NCBI GenBank assembly: GCA_019722365.1
Contig: JADFUC010000961.1
Location: 464,712-528,711 of the forward strand
DNA from: Lithospermum erythrorhizon
Lineage: Eukaryota > Streptophyta > Magnoliopsida > Boraginales > Boraginaceae
Reading direction: 5' to 3'
Length of the DNA stretch: 64,000 bases
Part shown: in pieces, positions 44,694 through 55,929 of the stretch
How the letters are laid out: every line of letters starts with the position of its first letter
How positions within the stretch are numbered: position 1 is the first letter of the stretch
The notes under the pieces: model-generated
What the model was told of the DNA's origin: nothing
Seen by the model: only the letters and a program-made list of their open reading frames with translations
Database searches by the model: none
Program-made: the position numbers and the translations under genes

Positions 44694-46733
44694 TTATAGA
44701 TGGAAATATGCAATTTTTGAATTGCCTGTTAATGATCTGCACAAAGTAGAGGAGATGTCTTCAATTTCTCTGTGGTATGAATCTCCCACAAAGAATTCAT
44801 GGATTGTCCCGTCGAGTTCAATCCAACTGCAACCGGGGACTTTCTTGAGGTCTCTATCTTTCATCTCCGACCTTATCCTCCTCACATAGTCCCACATGCC
44901 AAACTGTGCATATATATTGGACAAAAGCACATAAGAACTTGGATCCTGAGAATGCAATTCAATAAGGCGCTTCGCCACTGGCTCTCCAATACTAAGGTTG
45001 TCGTGATTTGAACACGCACTTAACAAAGTCCGCAAAACCACATCATTCGGCTCAATTGGCATGTCCTGCACAAACCTTGTGGCTACTTCTACATGCCCTG
45101 CTCTGCTAAGGATGTCAACCATGCATCCATAGTGCTGGAGCTTAGGCTTCAACATGTGAACTCTTCTCATGATCTCGAAACAGATCAGACCTTCCTTCAC
45201 CATCCCAGAATGTGCACAAGCATTCAACACAGAAATGTAGGTGATCCCATCTGGTTCTATAGATTGCCTCATCATTTTCATGAACAAATCGAATGCCAAG
45301 CACCCCAAACCGTGAACTGCCAGACCCCCAATCATGGCATTCCAGTGATCAACACTTTTCTCCTTAATATCGTCGAATACACTCATTGCATTATCTGGAC
45401 TCCCACATTTTGCATACATATATATCAAAGAAACACCAAGTTTTCCACCAACTCTAAAATCATTCTCTTTTATATAACAATGTATGGCTACCCCTTCATC
45501 AATGCACCCTAATTGTGCAACTGCTGATAGCACAATGACTAAACTTGTACTGTCAGGAGAATAACTGAAATCTCTACCACTGAACATATCATAGAAGACT
45601 TTCACTGCCTCTCTGTAACGCCCATTCTTTACATACCCTGCCATCATAGCATTACAAGAAATCACATCCCTGACAACCATCTGATCGAAGAAGCTTCTAG
45701 CAAGATCGACATTGCCCTCTTTCGCGTGCCCGTCGACCATAATAGCCCAACTGACCACATCCTTAACTGGCATCCTATCAAACAAAATATGAGCTAACTC
45801 AATCTTCCTAGATTTCACACAACAATCAAGCATCAAGTTCCATGTAACCAAGTCTCTCTTCGGCATCTTCTCAAACAACCCCCAAGCTAACTTGAAGCCA
45901 TCTTCCACTTTCACATACCCTCCAATCATTGCATTCCATGTAATCAAATTCCTCATCTCATTCGGCATAACCTCGAAAATCTCCCTCGCTAAATCCACCC
46001 TCTGAGACTTCACATATCCATCAATCATCACATTATACGAAACGGAGTCCCTTTCCAACATCATATCAAACACTTGTCTCCCCAATTCAACACAACCACT
46101 CTTCACATACATACAAATTAGACAATTTTGCACAAACAAATTACCCCCAAAATCACACTTCACCAACAAACCATGAACTTGGATACCTCTACTCACTATC
46201 CCCACTCTCGAACAAGCTTTCAGCATTAGCGCAAACGAGTAAGAATCAACTAAAACTCCACCCTCAAGCATCAACACAAACACCTCAAATGAACTTTCCG
46301 GATCACTCCCATGCGAAAACGTCTTGATTATTGAATTCCAAAGAAAAGGGTCGTCCCTATTCCGATAGCTTTTAAAGAAAGGGGTTGAAAAGAACAGATA
46401 CCTAGCAAATTTGATTGAGAGTACATGTGGTGAAGATAAGAGGTTGAGGATAAGCTTTGTGGCAAAAAGTAAATTTTCAAGAATCTTAGTTTTTATCAAT
46501 CTTGCATGAATTTGATCAACTTCAAATTGAGTTCTACATTTTGAGCTATATGATAATGTAGAACTCCATAAATGATTTGAACTACTAACAACACACATAT
46601 CTTGAAGATTTGTGGAAAATATTGAATTTTTAAGAATCCCATTTGTGATTAATCTTGAATGAATTTGATCAATTTCAAATTGGGTTTTGCATTTTGAACT
46701 CAAAAGATTGTTTGAATTAGCAAGAACAAACAT
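44694..46733 (-). CDS. Pentatricopeptide repeat protein, PLS class, E type (intact, single exon)
   Basis: 679-residue, intronless ORF of PPR motifs such as YNVMIDGYVKSQRVDLAREI, TWNAMIGGYVK, SWAIMVDGHAKEGNVDLAR and HWNAMIGGLAVHG. After the repeats comes the conserved E region (TLLSACSNHDNLSIGEPVAK, YVLLSNIYAQFGMWDYVRRI, VPGCSWIEL). It stops soon after an E+-like tail (IHEFFVGDSYH) with no DYW deaminase domain. Such proteins bind organellar RNA and mostly specify C-to-U editing sites in mitochondria or plastids, with the deaminase acting in trans. The first 100 residues contain a duplicated segment: KCKTQFEIDQIHSRLI (residues 14-29) and KCRTQFEVDQIHARLI. The true start may be the second Met (MCVVSSS). 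Target transcript unknown. Confidence 0.93.
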   Translation of the reverse strand: MFVLANSNNLLSSKCKTQFEIDQIHSRLITNGILKNSIFSTNLQDMCVVSSSNHLWSSTLSYSSKCRTQFEVDQIHARLIKTKILENLLFATKLILNLLSSPHVLSIKFARYLFFSTPFFKSYRNRDDPFLWNSIIKTFSHGSDPESSFEVFVLMLEGGVLVDSYSFALMLKACSRVGIVSRGIQVHGLLVKCDFGGNLFVQNCLICMYVKSGCVELGRQVFDMMLERDSVSYNVMIDGYVKSQRVDLAREIFEVMPNEMRNLITWNAMIGGYVKVEDGFKLAWGLFEKMPKRDLVTWNLMLDCCVKSRKIELAHILFDRMPVKDVVSWAIMVDGHAKEGNVDLARSFFDQMVVRDVISCNAMMAGYVKNGRYREAVKVFYDMFSGRDFSYSPDSTSLVIVLSAVAQLGCIDEGVAIHCYIKENDFRVGGKLGVSLIYMYAKCGSPDNAMSVFDDIKEKSVDHWNAMIGGLAVHGLGCLAFDLFMKMMRQSIEPDGITYISVLNACAHSGMVKEGLICFEIMRRVHMLKPKLQHYGCMVDILSRAGHVEVATRFVQDMPIEPNDVVLRTLLSACSNHDNLSIGEPVAKRLIELHSQDPSSYVLLSNIYAQFGMWDYVRRIRSEMKDRDLKKVPGCSWIELDGTIHEFFVGDSYHREIEDISSTLCRSLTGNSKIAYFHL

Positions 46734-47864
46734 ATCTTAAAGATTTGATTTGATTAAGGTTTCCAAAGACTTTGGTCGTTAGCAGTTATTTAACTGTCAC
46801 TAGATACTGGTAATTCTGGTAATTAGTTTGAAAGGTTTTTTCTTTATGTTTTTGCCCCGATAGTTTCCAACTACTTCAGGTTCAGACCGATAAGAAAATG
46901 ATTAGTTTACGATTTTGCATGGTTTTTTCAAGAAAAATTAAATTTCTAATTAAAATTTTGATGTCAAGCAAATAATTAAATTTTAAGCTAAGCAAATGGG
47001 AGTCTAGTTAAAAAAAACGGGTTTGTCTTCTCTTTGAAGCGCCAACATGAGCATAACTCTCTTGGTGTACGAAGCGCAGCTGGATAAATGCCAGGACACC
47101 GCTTGGGCTGCAGTTCAAATGTTTGTCATAGAACACCGAAAGCAAATTTTGTTTTTTTTGTTTTTTTATATAACCAACTAGAACATGTTGAAGGAATAAT
47201 ATGCCAAAAAATAGCTCTGACTCCAATCTGAACATTTTTTTTTTTAACTCAATGCGAGCTTGTTCCACCAGTAAACAACTTCATTTAGTGATTGTGCTTA
47301 TTCTAAACGATTATTTCACTACTTTTGTCTTTCGCCGCCAATAAAGGAATCAAATGCCAAAAAAGTTTACTCGAAAGCGAATCGGTTTCATAGTAAACGA
47401 CTCTGTTTATAATTTACATATTGAGTTTACTCAACAAAGAGGTGAAAACAACATGGTTTTTCTTTTACAACTCAACTAAAATATGTTGAGGAATTATTTA
47501 GTGCCTCTAACATAAATGTTCCGTAATAATCGACTGGGGCCAGGTCAAACAAGCTAACAGCTCTACTGGAGACGGTAAAGAAAAATGTAAAGCTGGTTCC
47601 AAATCCAAAGCCAAATATATTACAAGCCTAACAAAGGGTTATCAAAGGTTACATGATAACCTAACTGATGAGGATGTTATAAGCCTTAAGTAGGTTTATC
47701 AAAGGTTTGGAAGCCAGTAATGAATTGAGTCATTGTTATTTGTTAGGGAAGATTAATTGAGTCGAACTCGAATACTATTTATTACTCCCTCCTTGATAAA
47801 ATGTCTACTCAGTCGGATAGCCTGGTTCCTACTCGAACTCGACTAATGCTAAGTAATGAATATA
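46734..47864. other. Intergenic upstream of the PPR gene
   Basis: AT-rich stretch that must hold the PPR promoter. It contains no supported gene; short open frames are chance. Confidence 0.45.
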
Positions 47865-49180
47865 TGCATCAGGACTTGAATCGTATTCGAGTAGCAAACA
47901 AAGCTTAATAACGATTTCTTAAAGTACTAAGAACCAGCAATTACGCAGATGATGAAAAACAATCACCTTCTTCTTAAAACTATATTGTGCTGCTGACCAC
48001 ATAGGCACATAGCCTCCTTAATAAAAGGATAGAATAACTACAATATAACCTAAGTCAAGGGAATCCAATAAATTGCAGGGCGCCTGCACAACAATAAACA
48101 AAAATAATAGGCCAAGGCATCAAGGAGCGTAGCAAAGAATTACGTGTAATGTCGATAAAACAAGGTTAAAAGAAGAAGAAGAAGAAGAGTGCTTTCATAT
48201 TATATTAAAACATACCACCAATAATCTGAATGCACAAGCATGAATAAAATGGCAAGGATCAAAGATATTGCAAGGAGAAAAAGAATGAATCTCAATACCA
48301 GAAACCTAATTGAAGAAATGAAAGAGTGAAATTGATTTCAAGTACTATGACGACAAGTGAACTTATTAGAGATAAATGAAAAGTGGATTACCATTTGGTG
48401 GTGATAGGACTTATAGTCCTGAAATTCCCTAAACTACAAATTCCCTACTGAACTACGAACCAGCCCAATGATATTTGCATCAGGAATTCAAGTGTATTCG
48501 AGTAAACAAAATTATGTAGAGGGACTAAATAAAATTTAACAGAGCATCAGATACCAATCAACGCGTGAGTAGCAAACAGAGTTTAACAACCATTTCTTAA
48601 AGTACTAAGAAATCACAAACAAGTAAACAACCAGGGAATTACACAGATGATGCAAAACAATCACCAAGTTCTTAAAAGTATATCGTGCAACTGACCATAG
48701 CCTACTTAATAAAAGGATAAAATAAGTGCAATAAAACACAGTGGAGGGAGGCCCGAATTTGCATGATCCATAACCTATTTGGGAATCCATAAATCGCCAG
48801 GGTACCTGCAAAAGAATAGACCACGAATTGCAATTAGCTGATAGACTAAATCATTAAAGAGAGAGGCAGATAACTAAGGAAACTAAGTAAAAGAAGGTTA
48901 CAGAAGAAGAATGCCTGATGTATTTGAATTTAAACATACGAGTAAAGGCAAAAACAACGTAAAACTAATGGCGACAGAAGGGAAGCAACAATCCATCCTA
49001 ATCGGATTTATTTTGGTATTAGCTTCCACCCTAGAATTTAGAACTAACTTAAACATCTGAATCCCAAACAAATAAAAGATAAACAAATTCATTACAAATA
49101 ATACACTTAGCAGAGAAAGCTAAAACAAGAATGGAAAAGTGGATTACCATTCGCTGGTGCAAGGCCTTATCATCCTGACA
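47865..49180. repeat. Tandem duplication of the 3' region of the cystatin-like gene
   Basis: About 47865-48425 and 48475-49180 share ordered landmarks: CAGGA.TT.AA.TGTATTCGAGTA, CATTTCTTAAAGTACTAAG, ACAGATGATG.AAAACAATCACC, CTTAATAAAAGGATA and AAAAGTGGATTACCATT. The last landmark is the stop-codon region of the gene at 49144. The left copy therefore keeps the gene's very end (TAA near 48391) without the rest of the exon. The unit is 0.6-0.75 kb. Confidence 0.75.
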
Positions 49181-49672
49181 CGACTGACCAGTCTCTGAGC
49201 ACTGCTATCGAACACTTGTGCTTCGAGAGTATGTACACAATCGCCATTCTGAGCTTGAAAGGTAAGATGGTAATTGTATCCATGAAAAAGAAGGCAAGTG
49301 GCCTTCTCCCTAAGCGCCTTGTCAATTTTGACAAGGCGCCAGTCATGCCAGTTCCCGTACATCTGCAAAAAAGAATCAACATTAATTCAAGAGAATACTA
49401 CTTTTCATCAAAGTTAAAACAACAAAGATATGGCAGCAACATACATGTCGGATAAAATGATCCTGCATTGCCAAGGTGGCACAATCATCAAGAATATTTA
49501 AATCGGAATCACTGAGTTTGTGACGCTTAAGATAGACAGGGCCCTTCCCTTGAGGAATGATTTCAGGGCGTTCATAGCCATTGTCAAGCCTTGTGTCGCA
49601 CCTCATCGTATTGAGAGGCAAGAGGAAAGGCTTATTAGACTTAGCCAACCTGGAGGATCTTCTCGGCGGGTT
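49144..49672 (-). CDS. Last two exons of a small, possibly cystatin-like gene
   Basis: Two exons, 49672-49445 and 49362-49144, join in frame across GT/AG. They read NPPRRSSRLAKSNKPF..., then GYERPEIIPQGKGPVY, CATLAMQDHFIRH|MYGNWHD, VKIDKAL, YNYHLTFQAQNGDC and TLEAQVF, ending at PCTSEW. The pattern (helix, then 'VKIDKA', then 'Y.L.FQA.NG....LEAQVF') resembles the beta-sheet core of plant phytocystatins. The inhibitory QxVxG loop is absent (CLLFHG stands there), so protease inhibition is doubtful. The 5' exon or exons and start codon were not found; they should lie beyond 49.7 kb. Assignment is by fold-like pattern only. Confidence 0.45.
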
Positions 49673-50299
49673 CTTGCATATTACCGAATCCGATAAATTT
49701 TTGGAGAAATAATAATGTTAGATATATGCATTTTCCATTCAATCCATTAAAATACGACAAAGAACCATCAGTGCTTCACTACCCAGAGAGAACATTAGCC
49801 TTGCACCGTCAATATCAGGATACACGCGAAAATAATAATGTTTTACTTGTGCATGTGTGTGTACATATTCAGAATGAACAAATCAATCCATAAAATCGAC
49901 AGTATCACATTAATAATTTATACTCCCTCCCTCCTTCTCGTAAAGATTGTATAGTTTCATTATTTTTTCATTTCCCATAACTTGAAATGTTTATACTAAT
50001 TATAGGAAATAAGTCAACTTATCCTCCGTGGTATCGAGGGCAGCAACCTCGAGGGGATGTTAGTGTGAGGTTTTCACAATTTTAGGAAATAAGTCAACTT
50101 TTACTAGTAGTTCCAATTAAATATGTTATCGAGAAAGTGAAAACTAGACATATTAATTAGAAGGTGAGTATTATATAAAGAACCTAAACATATACTACCA
50201 TGAATTTAATTACTTTTAATACTTATTCGAATAAATATAAAATTAGTACTCCCTATCAATTAATGCAAACAAACCAGCAAACCAGAATCATATCGGAAA
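49673..50299. other. Upstream region of the cystatin-like gene
   Basis: AT-rich. It probably contains an intron or promoter of the minus-strand gene. No 5' exon could be recognised. Confidence 0.35.
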
Positions 50300-50372
50300 A
50301 TAACAAACATAATAATAATAATAAATAATAATAATAATAATAATAAACATAATAATAATAATAATAATGATG

Positions 50373-50406
<34 letters not shown>

Positions 50407-50536
50407 TAATAATAAATAATAACAACAAACATAATAATAATAATAATAATAATAACAATAATAATAATAAATAATAATAATAATAATAAATAATAATATT
50501 AATTCAGAACACAACCCGACGAAAATTGGGAAGAAT

Positions 50537-50572
<36 letters not shown>

Positions 50573-50630
50573 TAATAATAATAATAATAATATTAATAAT
50601 ATGTAATAATAATAATAATAATAATTAGGG
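50300..50630. repeat. (AAT)n microsatellite
   Basis: Long runs of AAT/ATA trinucleotides with AAC and AAAT interruptions over more than 300 bases. The array is split by a stretch containing ACCCGACGAAAATTGGG (near 50513), and the same stretch follows the array at about 50636. The microsatellite therefore appears partly duplicated together with its flank. Confidence 0.9.
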
Positions 50631-50644
50631 CTTACAACCCGACG

Positions 50645-53165
50645 AAAATTGGGTAGGAGAGAACCAAGCATTAGGCATTTTGAAGGAGACGAGAGAGAAA
50701 TAGATGGGACGAAAGGTTTCCTTTCAGAATTTTAATAACATTACAATTAACAAGATTACATCATACCTGTTACTCTTATTATTGCTCCTATTCGGATTGG
50801 ACCGATACATTCTTTTTATCCGGTTTCGAGTGTGTCTCATGTTATGTCTTGATTTTGGGTATTTTGGTGCTTTTTAGGCATTCGGTTAGTTGGATATTTG
50901 ATTGATATTTTGGATATTTATCAATTTTATCGCTCAAGGATGTCGAGTCTTGGCTAAAAAATACCGGTTAACTTTTCGGGCGAGTATCGGTCCGGTTCTC
51001 AAAATGCTCTCCCCTTTAACTTATTAGGTGAGTGCTCTACGTGAGCATGTACAAAAGAAGATCATGAGTCGAATCATGAATGGATTATATCATATAACAC
51101 CGATTTCTTAGAGGCGTGGTTTCGCACAAAAATTAAGCCATTTAATTAACAAAAAAATGTTTTATTTTATTTTTTGGAATTAACTTTTAAAACCAAAGAA
51201 TATAGGTGTCACAATTTTAACGGAATACACTCACATAAATTTTAAAAGATAGTGGTAATTTAAGGGGCAAATTGAAGAGAAAGCCAAATAAAAAAGTTGG
51301 GTTTATGGATTTTCTTCATGAATTTATTAGCTTTCGAATTTACTATGAATGCTTAACTTTATCCTTCAGATATTCTAAAGTTAAAATTCATAATAAATCT
51401 TCATAATTCACAAAATATTGTCATTTTACTTTTTCATGATAAAAATTAATAAATTTTATGAATTTTAGTTGACATCAAAACTTTATTTGAATCAAATTAT
51501 CAAGTTCTTAATAAGTATGTTGAAAATCTACGTATTCATATTTTTCAAATAAATATATAACACATTAAAATTTATTTGGTTAAAATTAAAAAAGTGAGTG
51601 TAAAATCGAAATGTGGCAATCTTTTAAAAGGCGAAGGAAGTATGTTTCATAGCAATTAAAAAACAATGTAATATGATCAAAGTATTACAAACTGACACAC
51701 ACACACAATGCAGTGAATGCACACATTTAGTTTAAGATGATTTGAAAGTAACAAATTTCTTATTTTCAGTTGCAAAACTTGTTTTCAAGATAGTATGAAA
51801 AAATGATAATCGTATGTTTTATCATGGCCTTTTGCTTCATATTCCTTGATCCAAACATGTTTAGTTGATGCAAATTTTGTTAGGGAGATTCCTTAGCCAA
51901 TAATTTCATTTCACTCGATGGATAAATAATTCGAAAAGGGAATTATTTTATGTAAAAAAAAAAACTCTCCTACACCATTTTAGATATTTTACCCTTTATA
52001 TAAAATGTTAAAATTTACTTTATTTTCTTTCATTATGCATCAAAAATAATGCAAAGCTTTCAAATTACTTTCCAATTCTCTCCATTCATAAAGAATAATT
52101 CACTTTAAATCCCTAAGTCAACTTAAAATTTCCAATTTAGGGTCGAATCTGAAAGAATAATACAATTTAAGGAAGAGGAGAAGAGCTGAGGGGAGACGTC
52201 TAGAATTTCAATTGGCGTTTCACGCAGGCCACCCGCATTTGCTCCAACTAATTCCGTTAAAGCGACTGGCACAAACTTCTTTGGTATGCTCAATGAAATG
52301 TTCTAATTTGATTCTCAATAGCCATGAACTTAATTATTTGTGTTTTAATTTTGGTTGTTATTTATGCAATAGTGAATTTTAATTAGGTTTAAAGTTTGTT
52401 CGAGACTCAAAGTAGATACTCAATTTAAATGTATTGTATAAGTTTATGTAAAAAAAAAAATGATTTTGTTCATATTTTGGTTGAATCGTCTTCTGTGTTT
52501 TAAAAAAATTGAATTGCTAATTTCCATGCTTCATTGAGTGAAAACGTTTATAGGCTCTGTTCTGTTCATGAGAATTTTTCATAGAAATTTTTTTGAAAAT
52601 TTTTTAAACATCGGTTTTTTGTTCCAGTTTTGAGTTTTTTTGAAAACTTGTTCAGTTAGACTAGCATTAATCAGTTTTCATAAATAAAAACTAAAGGCTT
52701 GTTTTATGCAGTTGAGTTACTTTATAAATTAAATTCTCATTTAATTCATGAAAAATGATCATACATGATTTGACAGTAATGTATTGTATTGTTATTTGCT
52801 TAATCTTTCTGACAAATCTATACGCTATAATGAGAAGAAATAACGTGAATCCTGATAACAAATCAGACCACTTAAGACTCCAAAGTTTTCGTGACTAGTT
52901 TTATTATGCTAACAAAAGGAAGAAGATAAGTGTAAGCATTACTTACAGCGATAAAATAATTCCTTGCATGAAAGACAACAATTTCTCCACCAATATCAAT
53001 CGATTCTTCGTTTCTAAGTGGCAAATACATTTGAGGACTACTCGCGCTAAAGAATAACAAACGAAGCTTATTATATCGGTATGATATTATCTGCATGAAA
53101 TTTAAATCCAAGTAGTCAATTATTAAGCCACAACTTCTTAGATCCCATCATGATAAGGCCTCGAA
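50645..53165. other. Intergenic, no gene recognised
   Basis: AT-rich sequence. Open frames, including one at 52872-53111 on the minus strand, show no known domain. No transposon ends were found before the CACTA element at 53171. Confidence 0.4.
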
Positions 53166-53189
53166 ACCTTGCTAGAGAAAGCAGGGCGC

Positions 53190-53360
53190 ACATGGTGTCG
53201 GAATCATGGCATTAATGTCGGTATAGTGTCGATTTTAAAAAGGCCGTTTAAATTTTGTTTGGTACCTTATGATGTCGGTGTGGTGTCGGGTGGTGTCGGG
53301 GAAATTTGTTGATTAAAAAATCAAAATTAATTGTTTATACCGACACGACCCGGCCGATAT
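53190..53360 (+). repeat. Left subterminal GTGTCGG repeats of the CACTA element
   Basis: GTGTCGG or ATGTCGG occurs at about 53196, 53216, 53273, 53284 and 53294, with an inverted copy CCGACAC at 53340. These are expected binding sites for the element's DNA-binding protein. Confidence 0.7.
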
Positions 53361-54255
53361 GAAGCTGATATATATAAAAAATCGAATTTTCCGGTCCACA
53401 TCGAGAACCCCCAAACCTACCCAATCTGCCGCGGTCCCTTTGTCGCGTTCAGCCTCGCCCCACATTACCGCCCCACCACCATTGCCCCTCCGGGAAAAGG
53501 TACGAACTTTTCCATTTTATTTTTTATTTTTTATTTTTCGTTTTTTTCGTTTAATTTTAATTATTTATTTTTATAATTACTTGTATTTTTTATTGTGAAT
53601 TGATAATATATGTTTAATAAGTTGGATGGGAATTGATAATATATCCCAATAAAGATGAATTAGGGAATTGATAATATATTTTTTATTAGAGGAATTGATA
53701 ATATGACTAATAAAGTTGAATTAGGGAATTGAATGTTTGATTTATTCGGTTTAATTTGTTTTTAATTGAATTGAATTAAATGTTGAATTAGATTGAATAT
53801 TGGATTGAATTGAATTAATTTGTTGGATTAATTGGAATGAGAATTTAATTTAGTTTTAATTTGTTTTTTAATTTGTTAATTTGTTTTTCAATTAGGAATT
53901 GAATGTTAGTTATTCGGTTTAAATGTTGGATTGAATTGAATTAATTGAATTGGATTTATTCGGTTTAATTGAATTGAATTGGGAATTGAATGTTGGAATT
54001 GAATTGGGAATTGAATTGAATTTGATTAAGTTTGAATTTGATTTGATTTGAATTATATTTGAGATTAAATCGAATTGAATTTGAATTGAATTGATAAAGT
54101 ATTAGTTTCAATGTTGTTTGAAGTAGATCGAAATGTTGTTTGAATTAGATTAGAGTTTCAATGTTGTTTGAATTGGACCGAATTGGATTTGATTCGAATT
54201 GAATTGATTTTGTTTTAATTTTGATAGAATTTGAATTTTCAAAATGCAGGTTTTA

Positions 54256-55650
54256 TGGCTCCTCGGCGTAGCTTCGGACGAAGTGTGCGATAGAGGGCTT
54301 GAGATAGGTCGGTCGTGAATAGGGATAGTCGTCAGGCCACTTGTCATGCAGAGCCATCCACCCGGCCCCCCCGCACCAGTATAAGCTGACTACGCTCTTT
54401 GGACCTAGGGCGATAAACTGCGACCCGCGTCGTCCGTATCCTCTTGACCGTCGGCTTCGTCCGGTATCTGGCAGCGCCCACGGACGATAGTCGACGCGCA
54501 ATAGATCGCGATGAAGGCGAAGATACAAGCGGCGATTAGGGGGTCGGTGGCAACGAACCTTATGGACGATCCGGAGGTAAGCGGTCGATGCGATGAACCC
54601 GGTAAATTGAAAATGTCTCTATTCTGCCGGGACGGGGAGGATGGGTTGCCTCACGTGCTTCGAGGCGTAAATTGCATTGTATTTATTGAGTTTGTCATAT
54701 TAATATTTATATTTATCATACGTATCTAATTAAATGTGTTTGTTTATGTTAGGCTTGTTGGGGTAGGGGTGAAAAGATTCTTGGCGAATTAGAAGATTTG
54801 TACCAGCTACTGAGATGTGGATCGGAGGCGTGAAGGATGGCATATGGAATGCTTTTTGGTAAGTATTTAAAACATAAAAGTTTTGTGATTTTTCGGTGTG
54901 AAATTAGACTAACTTAATTTTGTATTTATTTCGGGATCGATATGAATTGAGGAGGGGCGTTTCATGCCGAGGCGACTTTGGGAGGCTACTTGAACAAAGA
55001 AGAGGTGGAGGGATCTTAACTACGAAGGGGAAAGCACTTAATCTTATTTCGCGGCGCGAGGGTAGACGATCCCCCACTTCTCCTTGGGGCTAGGTGCCCC
55101 GGTGGATCGAGGACCCGCCGTGTGCGAGAAGTACGTGCGATGCGGGTGTGGAGGATGACGGCCCAGTCGTCATGAAAGAACGATAGAACGCGTGACTCGG
55201 GTTGGCGGCGGGGCTTTGATGGAGCTCCGCCGAAGATTCCTTTGGGGGCAAGGGGCTGAAAACTCCATGATGAGGTAAGTTTTGATTTGGTTGTATTAAA
55301 TTTTATTTTCAATATTGGCAGTTATTAACTATGTATTTTAATTCCATTCGGGTGTTGAGAATTTGGGCGTCCTTCGCCGTTGAACCATTAAGTCTCGTCG
55401 AACAAGAAGAAGGACAAAGGCGACCGGCAAATTCACCACAACCCGAAATTTGGAGGCGCTTTTGTAAGTTCAAAATTTGTGTTAATTAAATTTAAAGCAT
55501 TTTTTAATATGTTTCGCGTTACTTATATTTTCATTTTTTATGTTTGTATAAGCTTGCGAGTCACAGCGGTCTTGTTCGCGACAGAAATGCAGGCGGACAC
55601 GGATCCATTAAAGAGCTCCGTTTAAAACGCATGGAATCTGAGCGTAGCAC
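54256..55650 (+). pseudogene. TNPA-like / Transposase_24 region of the CACTA element
   Basis: A start MAPRRSFGRSV follows an AG at 54250, and readable pieces follow in shifting frames. One is 'TEMWIGGVKDGIWNAFW'-like near 54806. Another is a basic stretch near 55380-55450 comparable to the 'SEKNKxNRAKxxxxHTTGTKSF' block of plant Transposase_24 proteins (here KSRRTRRRTK...TTTRNLEAL). Intron-like GT..AG borders separate the pieces. The protein would bind subterminal repeats. Assignment rests on position and the single basic block. Confidence 0.4.
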
Positions 55651-55664
55651 AATGAGGTGAGGTC

Positions 55665-55805
55665 GTGTCGGTACAGTGTCGGTTATAGTGTCGAGGGTTT
55701 GTGGTGTCGGGGTGGTGTTGGTGTAGTGTCAAGGGTTTGGATGAGCTTGATGTCGGTTGGGTGTCGGGGTGGTGTCGGTTTCGTGTCGGTCAGGTGTCGG
55801 TAATC
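55665..55805 (+). repeat. Internal cluster of GTGTCGG motifs
   Basis: About ten copies of GTGTCGG or one-base variants fall in 140 bases (for example near 55673, 55684, 55699, 55718, 55729, 55759, 55768, 55778, 55789 and 55798). They lie between the TNPA-like and TNP2 regions rather than at the element ends. Confidence 0.8.
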
Positions 55806-55929
55806 AATAATAAAAATCATTTTTCTTCTTTTTAATTTAGTTTTAAGTAATGTAATCAATTATTATGACTTATAATCATTAAATATATTATTAAAAAAAT
55901 ATTCGTAAAGATTGATTATATGATGCTTA

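Noticed and set aside
44799..45512. Plus-strand frames inside the PPR gene
   Set aside because: Antisense shadows of the 679-residue PPR ORF.
50260..50514. Leucine/tyrosine-rich open frame
   Set aside because: Pure translation of the AAT microsatellite.
52872..53111. 79-residue minus-strand frame next to the CACTA left end
   Set aside because: No recognisable domain, no splice partner and no neighbouring exons.
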